Source of the DNA: Chitinophaga filiformis
GTDB taxonomy: Bacteria; Bacteroidota; Bacteroidia; Chitinophagales; Chitinophagaceae
NCBI RefSeq assembly: GCF_021646545.1
Contig: NZ_JAKIRP010000001.1
Coordinates: 1,240,001 to 1,304,000 of the forward strand
Length of the DNA stretch: 64,000 nucleotides
Direction: 5' to 3'
The notes under the pieces were generated by a model. That model ran no database searches and had not been told where the DNA came from. It saw only the letters and a list, made by a program, of their open reading frames with translations. Below, piece after piece: positions 40,296 through 48,084 of the stretch (position 1 is its first letter; the number at the start of each line of letters is the position of its first letter). The translations under genes were made by a program, and so were the position numbers.

Positions 40296-41537
40296 TTAAA
40301 TCATCTGAGAAATAAGCCCGTCACGCAGCTTAGGCTCAAACCAGGTGCTTTTCGGAGGCATTACGTTGCCACTGTCAGCGATGTCGAACAACTGCTGGAT
40401 GGTAACCGGATAAAGGGCAAAAGCGACCTTCATTTCACCGCTGTCCACTCTTTTCACCAGCTCCTGCAGACCGCGGATACCGCCTACAAAGTCGATACGC
40501 TTGTCGGTACGCTGGTCTTTAATACCCAGGATCTTGTCCAGGACATTATTGGAAAGAATGGTTACATCCAGGATGCCGATAGGATCTGTCGTGTAGGTGC
40601 CTTCCTTCGCTACCAGGCGGTACCAGGTGCCTTCCAGGTACATGCTGAACTCATGCAGCATGGAGGGCTGTTGTGGCAGGTGACCAATAGATTCTACCGT
40701 AAAGTCATATTCCAGGCGGGAAAGCAATGCCTCTTTGGAAAGTCCGTTGAGATCCTTCACCAGCCTGTTATAGTCCAGGATCACCAGCTGGCTGGCAGGG
40801 AATATAGTTGTCAGGAAGTAATTGGCAGGATCATCCATAGAGATCATCTGTTTCTCTTCAAACTCTTTCTGTACCAGGGATGCTGACGCTGCACGGTGAT
40901 GGCCGTCGGCAATATAAGTGTGCGGTACTTTGGAAGCGAAGAGGGAGGTGATTTCATTGATGGCGGCAGTTTCATTCACTACCCAAACCGTATGCTGGAT
41001 GCCGTCGGCGGCAGTGAAGTCGTATGCCGGTGCATGGGCATGTATCCAGTGGTCTATGAGGGAGTTCACTTCAGGAACGTCGTTATATGCCAGAAACACG
41101 TTGCCTGTCTGCGCACGGGTGGTTTTTATATTGTTGATGCGGTCCAGCTCTTTATCAGGACGCGTAAATTCATGTTTTTTAATAATACCCTGATTGTAAT
41201 CAGATACGGAAGATGCGCATACAAGCCCTGTCTGCGTACGTCCATTCATGATGAGGCGGTAGATGTAGTAGGCGGGAGCATCATCCTGGAACAGGGTGCC
41301 TTCTTTGATAAATTTCTGCAGGTTCTCTGCGGCTTTATCATATACAGCCTGGCTGTATACATCGGTACCTTCCGGAAGGTCAATTTCCGATTTGGAGACA
41401 TGGTAAAACGAGTACTGGTTACCGGCAGCTTCTGCTTTGGCCTCTGCTGCGCTAAGCACATCGTAAGGGCGTGCAGCTACTTTGTCTGCAAGTTCCGGAG
41501 TAGGTCTTAGTCCTCTGAACGGTCTGATGATTGCCAT
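40296..41537 (-). CDS. DUF1015 family protein
   Basis: 413 residues from the ATG at 41537 ('MAIIRPFRGLRPTPELADKV', the family N terminus). Other signatures are 'ARPYDVLSAAEA', 'NQYSFYHVSKSEIDLP', 'YIADGHHRAASASLV' and the C-terminal 'MPPKSTWFEPKLRDGLI'. DUF1015 is a soluble protein family of unknown activity that is frequently encoded next to serine-biosynthesis genes in Bacteroidota and Firmicutes. Here serC is the neighbour upstream on the same strand, with a terminator between them, so the link is positional rather than a shared transcript. Confidence 0.9.
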   Translation of the reverse strand: MAIIRPFRGLRPTPELADKVAARPYDVLSAAEAKAEAAGNQYSFYHVSKSEIDLPEGTDVYSQAVYDKAAENLQKFIKEGTLFQDDAPAYYIYRLIMNGRTQTGLVCASSVSDYNQGIIKKHEFTRPDKELDRINNIKTTRAQTGNVFLAYNDVPEVNSLIDHWIHAHAPAYDFTAADGIQHTVWVVNETAAINEITSLFASKVPHTYIADGHHRAASASLVQKEFEEKQMISMDDPANYFLTTIFPASQLVILDYNRLVKDLNGLSKEALLSRLEYDFTVESIGHLPQQPSMLHEFSMYLEGTWYRLVAKEGTYTTDPIGILDVTILSNNVLDKILGIKDQRTDKRIDFVGGIRGLQELVKRVDSGEMKVAFALYPVTIQQLFDIADSGNVMPPKSTWFEPKLRDGLISQMI

Positions 41538-41623
41538 GATATTAAAATTGTTAGGCCGCAAAAGTAACTAATTAATTTTTCCCGTCTAAGTACTTGCCTG
41601 TGTTTAGTTTGCTGAAAAAAGTA

Positions 41624-41650
41624 AAGGGCCCTGTGCTGAACAGGACCCTT
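41624..41650 (-). terminator. Hairpin terminator of serC
   Basis: AAGGGCCCTGT / ACAGGACCCTT (one mismatch), 5-nt loop, between serC and the DUF1015 gene. Confidence 0.75.
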
Positions 41651-41681
41651 CGTTTATATGATATTACTATATACTAAATTA

Positions 41682-42752
41682 CTATGCCTTTTTCAGACTG
41701 AAGTACTTCATGGCTTCTACCAGTACTTCTACGCTTTCATAAGGCAGGGCATTGTATAGAGAGGCGCGGAAACCACCTACCAGACGGTGTCCTTTAATGC
41801 CTACAATATCTTCTTTCTTACAGAATTTCAGGAATTCTTCCTCCAGGTCAGGTTTATCCATGATGAACGATACGTTCATACGGCTCCTGTCTTCTTTCTG
41901 TACGGTACCACGGAACAGCGGGTTCTGATCGATCTCGCTGTAGAGCAGTGCTGCTTTCTTTTCGTTCTGTTTCTCCATCGCAACAGCGCCACCCTGGTCT
42001 TTCAGCCAGCGCAGTGTGAGCATGGAAATGTAGATAGCAAATACGGGAGGGGTGTTTAACATCGAACCGTTCTCGATATGATTGCGGTAATCCAGAATGG
42101 TAGGGATCTTGCGACTCACCTTACCCAATAAGCTTTTACGAACTGCAACGAGTGTAGTACCGGCGGCGCCCATGTTTTTCTGCGCACCTGCATAGATGAG
42201 AGAGAACTTATTAAAGTCCATGGGGCGGCTCAGGATATCACTACTCATATCCGCAATCAGTGGAACAGTTGTTTCCGGGATCTTCTGCCACTGCGTACCA
42301 TAAATGGTATTGTTGGTCGTAATGTGCAGATACGAAGATTTCGGGGAAATATTAAACTGTTTGGGGATGTGATTATAGCTGCTGTCCTTAGAGCTGGCAG
42401 CTATATCTACGAAGCCATATAATTTGGCTTCTTTGATCGCCTTATTGCTCCATACACCGGTATCGATGTAAGATGCCGTGCCATCATTTTCAAGGAGGTT
42501 CATGGGTATCTGCATGAACTGCGTACTTGCACCTCCGTGAAGATAAAGCACCTCGAAGTCGTCATCGAGTTGCATCAGCTCTCTTACAAGATCCTTTGCC
42601 TCATCCAGTACAGCCTGAAACAGCGGTGTTCTATGCCCTATTTCTAAAATTGACATTCCTGAACCTTCAAAGTCAATCAAAGCTTTACTGGCCTTGTACA
42701 GCACTTCATTCGGCAATATGGAAGGCCCTGCGTTAAAATTGTGCACCTTCAT
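41682..42752 (-). CDS. serC: Phosphoserine aminotransferase
   Basis: 356 residues from the ATG at 42752 ('MKVHNFNAGPSILPNEVL'); an upstream in-frame ATG would add 29 residues unlike the family. The class V aminotransferase fold is complete, with the PLP lysine Lys192 in 'YAGAQKNMGAAG', 'LHGGASTQFMQIPMNLL' for cofactor phosphate binding, and 'KGHRLVGGFRASLYNA' near the end. It converts 3-phosphohydroxypyruvate to phosphoserine in serine biosynthesis and also serves pyridoxine synthesis. The serA gene, often adjacent in Bacteroidota, is not next to it; DUF1015 is. Confidence 0.95.
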   Translation of the reverse strand: MKVHNFNAGPSILPNEVLYKASKALIDFEGSGMSILEIGHRTPLFQAVLDEAKDLVRELMQLDDDFEVLYLHGGASTQFMQIPMNLLENDGTASYIDTGVWSNKAIKEAKLYGFVDIAASSKDSSYNHIPKQFNISPKSSYLHITTNNTIYGTQWQKIPETTVPLIADMSSDILSRPMDFNKFSLIYAGAQKNMGAAGTTLVAVRKSLLGKVSRKIPTILDYRNHIENGSMLNTPPVFAIYISMLTLRWLKDQGGAVAMEKQNEKKAALLYSEIDQNPLFRGTVQKEDRSRMNVSFIMDKPDLEEEFLKFCKKEDIVGIKGHRLVGGFRASLYNALPYESVEVLVEAMKYFSLKKA

Positions 42753-42936
42753 AGGTCGTTCTAAGTTAAATAAATTGTTTGCTTGTTCCACTTTGTTTGG
42801 TTTTGTCAGAGGAATGGAAAAAAAAGTATGGCATTTCACTTATGATGCTGAACGCGTGTAGGATAAGGCTAAAAAGATAGTACTAACAAAGATAATTTAT
42901 ATTTTTTTAAAATCGAAATTAATTGAGGATAGGTTT

Positions 42937-43887
42937 TTAGCCTTCTTGTCTGCCGATCATCTCCGTTGCCCGTTGCTGAAGAGGCTCATCGGTTACTTTA
43001 CGGTGCTGAAGCTTATTTAAGGCTGGCATGCCTGCATTGACCCAGGCGGTATACCAATAGCTGGCAGTTGTGCTGATTGCGTCCCTCATACGACGTTCGA
43101 CCATGTCCCCCAACAAAAAATGGTAGCTCTTGACATAAGCTGTCGCGTAATTTCTAATCAGTTTCCCATTGCGTTTTTCGTACGCAAATTTCCTGCCGGA
43201 GCTGTACCTTTCGCTTAACATCTTTTCCACCTTCAACACGGTATCGGCTGCCATGGCGCTTTGCAGCACGATCTGCCAGGTATGTGCACTGATATCCTTT
43301 ATGTAACCCGCCTTGCCTGTCCAGTACCTGAATGTTCTATCTGCCATCAATTCGGGGATTCGGGATTCCCACAAACCGTGGATACCCTGTTGCCCTGTCA
43401 GTTGCCCGTTGTGATTGGAACAAGCGTGTAATGGAACATGTGCATCGCCTACGTAATGGCCCAAATCGGCGCTGAGCTTCATGATCCGGTCTGCGTCACA
43501 CTCCCGGAAGGCCTGTGTGAGCCTTGACATCATCTGTCCGATATACCAGGGCAGGATACCATACCTGTTCAGGGTATCTGCCGTAAAACGCAGTACTGCT
43601 TCCTGCCAGGAGCGGGGCAGTTCGGGGAAAGGCGCCTGGCCGTAATGATCGATATCTATGTAATGGCGCGGCCCTTCTTCCGGAATGATATATCTTCTTT
43701 TATCTGCATCTGTGGCATGCAACGCGAGATATTCCAGATTGGGTTTATAGAATACCAGCATATCCGGAGGTAATGTAAATACGGCCAGCCGGTTAATACG
43801 CTGGTGTGCAAAGAATCCCCAGCCATGAGCAGGAAGGGAAAGGAGTGTTAGCAGACTTATCGTCCAGCAGATTTGGTGTATGATCAT
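42937..43887 (-). CDS. Secreted zinc-dependent phospholipase C / S1-P1 nuclease-like protein
   Basis: 316 residues from the ATG at 43887. The signal peptide ends so that a tryptophan begins the mature protein ('HGWGFFAHQRINRLAV'), which in this fold is a zinc ligand. Further metal-ligand motifs are 'PRHYIDIDHYG', 'LGHYVGDAHVPLHACSNHNG' and 'GIHGLWESRIPEL'. This is the trinuclear-zinc alpha-helical phospholipase C/S1-P1 nuclease fold; phosphodiester hydrolysis in the periplasm is likely, but lipid versus nucleic acid substrate cannot be decided. It lies downstream of the DUF502 gene on the same strand, separated by a terminator. Confidence 0.85.
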   Translation of the reverse strand: MIIHQICWTISLLTLLSLPAHGWGFFAHQRINRLAVFTLPPDMLVFYKPNLEYLALHATDADKRRYIIPEEGPRHYIDIDHYGQAPFPELPRSWQEAVLRFTADTLNRYGILPWYIGQMMSRLTQAFRECDADRIMKLSADLGHYVGDAHVPLHACSNHNGQLTGQQGIHGLWESRIPELMADRTFRYWTGKAGYIKDISAHTWQIVLQSAMAADTVLKVEKMLSERYSSGRKFAYEKRNGKLIRNYATAYVKSYHFLLGDMVERRMRDAISTTASYWYTAWVNAGMPALNKLQHRKVTDEPLQQRATEMIGRQEG

Positions 43888-43909
43888 CTTTACATGTTTG
43901 GGTAACAAA

Positions 43910-43933
43910 AAACGGAGCCAGGAGGCTCCGTTT
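43910..43933 (-). terminator. Hairpin terminator of the DUF502 gene
   Basis: Perfect 10-bp stem AAACGGAGCC / GGCTCCGTTT with a 4-nt loop, between the DUF502 gene and the phospholipase C-like gene. Confidence 0.85.
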
Positions 43934-43958
43934 ATAATATTAGATAAAAATGTTGAGA

Positions 43959-44597
43959 TTAAGCGTGCGCTTCTTTTTTCTCATGCACCTCAATATTTGT
44001 CACACCGCCGCTCACAGCAAACTTCATAGCTTCTCCGGCTGAGACATTGGTCAGCGGTCTTACCTTGCTGACAGGCACCATAAATACTTTCCCCGTGATG
44101 GCGTATGCATGAGGTACATAAACTGCTGTATATCCTTCCAGCCCCAAACTGGACACATCTGCCTGCGTAATGAAGCCCATTTCCCATACATCCACACCGT
44201 AAACCTGTACCAGCACCGGATGGTCGAACTTCTTTTTCTCGCCGACAAAAGCATCAAAGACATCCTTAACAGAGGTATATATATATTTAATGAAAGGCGT
44301 TCTTTCCAGCAGGTGGTCAAATAACGCGAAAATGCGGCTCACAATAAAGGAGGAGCTCAGGTAACCCACCACGATCACCAGTGCCAGCACCAGCACAAAC
44401 CCCACTCCCTTATAGCGGAGGTACCGTAGCGGAGTTTCCAGAGGTAAAAGGTCTCTGGGAATAATATTATCGATGGTAACGAAAACCCAGTACAGTGTCA
44501 GCGCGGTAACGCCAATGGGGGCCAGTATCAGTAAGCCCTGGAAGAAATACCGTAATACGCGGGCCGCCAGAAGCTTAAGACGTTTTTTAGGAGACAT
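43959..44597 (-). CDS. DUF502 family membrane protein
   Basis: 212 residues from the ATG at 44597 ('MSPKKRLKLLAARVLRYFFQ'); an in-frame extension of 36 residues is not family-like. Two membrane helices: 'GLLILAPIGVTALTLYWVF' with the typical 'ID..IP' after it, and 'GVGFVLVLALVIVVGYLSSSF'. Then the conserved 'LERTPFIKYIYTSVKDVFDAF' and a beta-rich cytoplasmic or periplasmic domain ('VLVQVYGVDVWEMGFIT', 'AVYVPHAYAITGKVFMVP'). DUF502 is widespread and related to plant COV proteins; its function is unknown. Confidence 0.88.
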   Translation of the reverse strand: MSPKKRLKLLAARVLRYFFQGLLILAPIGVTALTLYWVFVTIDNIIPRDLLPLETPLRYLRYKGVGFVLVLALVIVVGYLSSSFIVSRIFALFDHLLERTPFIKYIYTSVKDVFDAFVGEKKKFDHPVLVQVYGVDVWEMGFITQADVSSLGLEGYTAVYVPHAYAITGKVFMVPVSKVRPLTNVSAGEAMKFAVSGGVTNIEVHEKKEAHA

Positions 44598-44774
44598 ATA
44601 ATTTAAATGCAAATACGTGAATAATCCGGGAACCCCAGGAAATTGATTATCTGACGGCGTCAAAGTTACATCGTTTATTTTATCCTTTGGAGCGGATCTG
44701 TACAAAGCTGGAAAACAATGATTTGACCGACGAGTTTCCTGCTACTGGATAACTATATTAAAAATAATTAAGTT

Positions 44775-44812
44775 GGAAACTTTTGCGGTTTAAAAAGTTT
44801 CCATAGTTTTGT
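44775..44812 (+). promoter_or_regulatory. Promoter with overlapping palindromic operator (TetR/RND operon)
   Basis: A perfect 11-bp inverted repeat TGGAAACTTTT / AAAAGTTTCCA (44775-44785, 44794-44804, 8-bp spacer) overlaps a promoter with TTG at 44784-44786 and TAGTTTTG at 44805-44812 (18-bp spacing). It lies about 120 bp upstream of the TetR gene. Confidence 0.65.
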
Positions 44813-44932
44813 TCCAGCATCGCAAATCAGTTGGAGAACCACCAAAAACTATGAAGCCAGGACGGAGGAAACAACCGCCATTATCAGGATGTAAAGAAAA
44901 AACCAAGAACAACAACGCACATACAATCACCA

Positions 44933-45544
44933 ATGGAAATACAGGAACGTATTCTGGATACTGCATTCAGTCTGTTCTGTCAATTCGGAACACGCTCGAT
45001 CACTATGGATGATATTGCCCAACGCATGGGAGTATCCAAAAAGACCCTGTATGCACATTTTGCTGATAAGGACGAACTGGTAGTACATGCTATCAGCCGT
45101 TACCTCAACCGGATGGATAAAGAGTGTAATGAGAATCAGGAAAAAGCCTCAAACGCAATTGACGAACTGTTCCTGGTCATGAAAATGATGGACCAGAGTT
45201 TCCGTAACATGAACCCGATTATCCTGTTCGATCTTCAGAAATTCCATACCAGGGCTTACCAGGTGTTCCAGGAGTATATGAACACCAGTATGCAGAAAAC
45301 CGTAAGACAGAATCTCGAGAGAGGAGTGCGTGAAGGACTGTACCGGTCAGACTTTGACATTGGAATTATGACACAGTACCGCATGGCTACCTCAATGTTA
45401 TGCTTTCAGCCGGAGATATTTCCTTACGGGAAATATGATATGAGCAAAGTGCAGTGTATCGTGCTGGAGCATTTCCTGTATGGCCTGGTATCGCCTGAAG
45501 GATATAAACGTGTAGAAGAGAACAAACTACAACTACAGAAATAA
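44933..45544 (+). CDS. TetR family transcriptional regulator of the RND efflux operon
   Basis: 203 residues. The N-terminal helix-turn-helix is typical: 'ERILDTAFSLFCQFGTRSITMDDIAQRMGVSKKTLYAHFADKDELV' in overlapping pieces. The C-terminal helices form the ligand domain. It is the first gene of a four-gene unit with a TolC-like protein (4 bp gap), an adaptor and an RND pump, and a palindromic operator overlaps the promoter, so autorepression and ligand-induced expression are likely. Bacteroidota often use this TetR-TolC-adaptor-RND order. Confidence 0.92.
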   Translation: MEIQERILDTAFSLFCQFGTRSITMDDIAQRMGVSKKTLYAHFADKDELVVHAISRYLNRMDKECNENQEKASNAIDELFLVMKMMDQSFRNMNPIILFDLQKFHTRAYQVFQEYMNTSMQKTVRQNLERGVREGLYRSDFDIGIMTQYRMATSMLCFQPEIFPYGKYDMSKVQCIVLEHFLYGLVSPEGYKRVEENKLQLQK

Positions 45545-45548
45545 ACCA

Positions 45549-46925
45549 ATGACCTTTATGCAACTTGACAAAAAGCACGCAGGATTGACCGGATTACTGC
45601 TGCTGATTATTTTTCACTATGGGATGGCCCAGCAGCCCGCAAAACCACCGCTGCAGGAAAATATCCCGCTGTCTATAAAACAGGCAGTAGACTACGCACT
45701 GGCCAACCAGGCTACTGTGCGTAACGCTAAACTGGATGAACTCATCCAGCTGGCCAAGAACAAAGAAGTAAGCGGCATGGCCCTACCCAGTCTGGCTGGT
45801 TCAGGTACCTTCCAGCATAACCCAATTGTACAGAAACAATTGATCGATGCATCCAACTTCAGCGACACTGTACCTAAAGGTACACTGGTGCCATTCTCAT
45901 TCGGACTGAAGTTCAATGTGATCGGCGAAATTACACTGAAACAGGTGTTGTTCGATCCCAGTGTACTGGTGGCTTTGCAGGCCCGTGAAACGCTGGAACA
46001 GCTTGCCGCTAAAAGCGTACAGAAATCTGAGATCGATGTAAAGGTGAATGTGTATAAGGCATATTATAATGTGCTTTCCGCACGTCGTGCCCTGGACATC
46101 CTTACCAATAACATCACCAATCTCGAAAAACTACTGGGCGAAACCAGAGAGATCTATAAAAACGGTCTTGCTGAGAAACTGGATGTAGACAGGCTGGTAG
46201 TGCAACTCACTAACCTGCGTACGGAAGAAACCAAGCTCCGTAATGTAACAGAAGTAGGTATTGCTGCGTTGAAATATCAGATGGGAATGGCTATCCAGCA
46301 ACCTATCACACTGACAGATACGCTCACTACTGCAGAGATCAAATCGGCCGTAGCTGCAGAACACTTCGACTATTCACAGCGCATCGAATACCAGTTACTG
46401 CAGGCACAGCGGAAAGCGTATGAATACGATCTGAAACGCTATAAGCTGGGAGTACTGCCAACGCTATCCCTGTTCAGCACAGCCGGTATGAGCCGTGCAA
46501 GTGATGTGTTCAACTATTTTGACCGCCAGACCTGGTATGGATATGTGGGATATGGGGTAAACCTGTCGTTCACTATTTTCCAGGGTTTTCAACGCAGACG
46601 TAAGGAAGATCAGGCTTTCCTGCAGCTGAAGAAAGCTGAGATCGGCCTGGAGGATACCAAGCTGGGTATTGATATGGAACAGGCGCAATCCACATCCAAT
46701 CTCAGAAATAATATCCTGACACTGGAAGCTCAGGAAAGTAATATGCAACTGGCACAGGAGGTGTACAATACTACACAGATCAAATACCGTGAAGGGGTAG
46801 GATCCAGTCTGGAAATGAGCACCGCAGAAAATGAACTGCTCACTGCACAGAACAATTATTTCAATGCACTGTACAATGCTGCGATCGCGAAAGTGGATTA
46901 TCTGAAAGCGTACGGAAAATTGTAA
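45549..46925 (+). CDS. TolC family outer-membrane efflux protein
   Basis: 458 residues with a signal peptide ('GLTGLLLLIIFHYGMAQ'). Two TolC-type halves are recognisable: 'LSIKQAVDYALANQATVRNAKL' opens the first and 'YDLKRYKLGVLPTLSLFSTAGM' the strand region of the second, with long helical parts ('AYYNVLSARRALDILTNNI', 'YREGVGSSLEMSTAENELL'). It forms the outer-membrane channel of the tripartite pump encoded by the next two genes. The gap to the TetR gene is 4 bp. Confidence 0.92.
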   Translation: MTFMQLDKKHAGLTGLLLLIIFHYGMAQQPAKPPLQENIPLSIKQAVDYALANQATVRNAKLDELIQLAKNKEVSGMALPSLAGSGTFQHNPIVQKQLIDASNFSDTVPKGTLVPFSFGLKFNVIGEITLKQVLFDPSVLVALQARETLEQLAAKSVQKSEIDVKVNVYKAYYNVLSARRALDILTNNITNLEKLLGETREIYKNGLAEKLDVDRLVVQLTNLRTEETKLRNVTEVGIAALKYQMGMAIQQPITLTDTLTTAEIKSAVAAEHFDYSQRIEYQLLQAQRKAYEYDLKRYKLGVLPTLSLFSTAGMSRASDVFNYFDRQTWYGYVGYGVNLSFTIFQGFQRRRKEDQAFLQLKKAEIGLEDTKLGIDMEQAQSTSNLRNNILTLEAQESNMQLAQEVYNTTQIKYREGVGSSLEMSTAENELLTAQNNYFNALYNAAIAKVDYLKAYGKL

Positions 46926-46960
46926 GCCAATACTACAACTAACTATTAACTCTTTATTAT

Positions 46961-48067
46961 ATGTCCAAGATATATCGTCCCGCTCTGTTGATCATCACTC
47001 TTATGGCCGCTTGCGGCGAGCCTTCGCCTGAGGCTAAACTGGCGGAACTCAAAAAGCAGGAGGCTGATCTGAAACAGCAGATCGCCACACTGGAGAAGGG
47101 CTTAAAGAAAACAGATACTACCGCAACCAAGAAGAAATCAGTGGTAGTGACCCCCGTAGAAGATACTGTATTTGAACACTACATAGATGTACAGGGAAGC
47201 GTTGATGCAAGAGAGAACGTGAGCGTTTCTTCCAAAGTGCCTGGCATTGTTACTGCTATACACGTAAAAGAAGGCCAGTCTGTATCCAAAGGACAGGCGC
47301 TGGCACAGGTAGACGACCAGATACTGAGAGCCAATATGGCTGAGCTGCGCACACAGCTGGACCTGGCCAATACCATGTTCCAGAAACAACAGAACCTCTG
47401 GAATCAAAAGATCGGTTCTGAAGTGCAGTACCTGAATGCAAAGAACCAGAAAGAATCACTCGAAAGAAGAATAGCTACCCTGCAGGACCAGATGGGACAG
47501 GCAAGGATTATATCTCCTATCAATGGTACCGTAGATGCGGTGATCATTAAGCTGGGTGACAATGCAGCTCCGGGCAGCCCTGCTTTCCGTGTAGTGAATG
47601 GCAGCAACCTGCGTATTGTGGCAAATGTTGCTGAAGCCTATGCCAGCAAGGTAAAAACCGGCGACCAGGTAGTACTGGACTTCCCTGATATCAATAAACA
47701 GGTGCGTACAAGAATAGGCTTTGCTTCAAAAGTGATCGATCCTGTGAGCCGTACCATCAGAGTGGAAATACCTTTACAGAATGATCCTGCACTGCGCCCG
47801 AACATGATCGCTCGTCTGAAGATCGTGGATTATATAGCGCCAAAAGCTGTAGTAATACCTGTGAACATTATCCAGTATTCCCTGGGTAAACCTTACGTGA
47901 TCATGGCCCAGAACCAGGGCGGTAAAATGATCGCTAAGAGAAGAGAGATCGAAATGGGACGTACCTACAATGATAAGGCGGAGATCAGGACCGGACTGCA
48001 GGCTGGTGAACAGATAGTGACTATCGGTTACCAGGGATTGAACGACAATGACCTTATCCAGCTTTAA
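46961..48067 (+). CDS. RND efflux periplasmic adaptor (membrane fusion) lipoprotein
   Basis: 368 residues. A lipobox 'LMAAC' anchors it by Cys18 to the inner membrane. A coiled N-terminal stretch ('ELKKQEADLKQQIATLEKGL') precedes the barrel-sandwich/lipoyl half 'YIDVQGSVDARENVSVSSKV' and 'GIVTAIHVKEGQSVSKGQALAQVDDQ', then a hairpin ('ELRTQLDLANTMFQKQQNLW') and a beta-barrel plus membrane-proximal domain ('LRPNMIARLKIVDYIAP'). It links the RND pump and the TolC-like channel. Confidence 0.92.
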   Translation: MSKIYRPALLIITLMAACGEPSPEAKLAELKKQEADLKQQIATLEKGLKKTDTTATKKKSVVVTPVEDTVFEHYIDVQGSVDARENVSVSSKVPGIVTAIHVKEGQSVSKGQALAQVDDQILRANMAELRTQLDLANTMFQKQQNLWNQKIGSEVQYLNAKNQKESLERRIATLQDQMGQARIISPINGTVDAVIIKLGDNAAPGSPAFRVVNGSNLRIVANVAEAYASKVKTGDQVVLDFPDINKQVRTRIGFASKVIDPVSRTIRVEIPLQNDPALRPNMIARLKIVDYIAPKAVVIPVNIIQYSLGKPYVIMAQNQGGKMIAKRREIEMGRTYNDKAEIRTGLQAGEQIVTIGYQGLNDNDLIQL

Positions 48068-48084
48068 TACTCTAAAACTGGTTT

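Noticed and set aside
40896..41510. 204-codon plus-strand open frame opposite the DUF1015 gene
   Set aside because: Antisense to a well-recognised family; the peptide has no family pattern.
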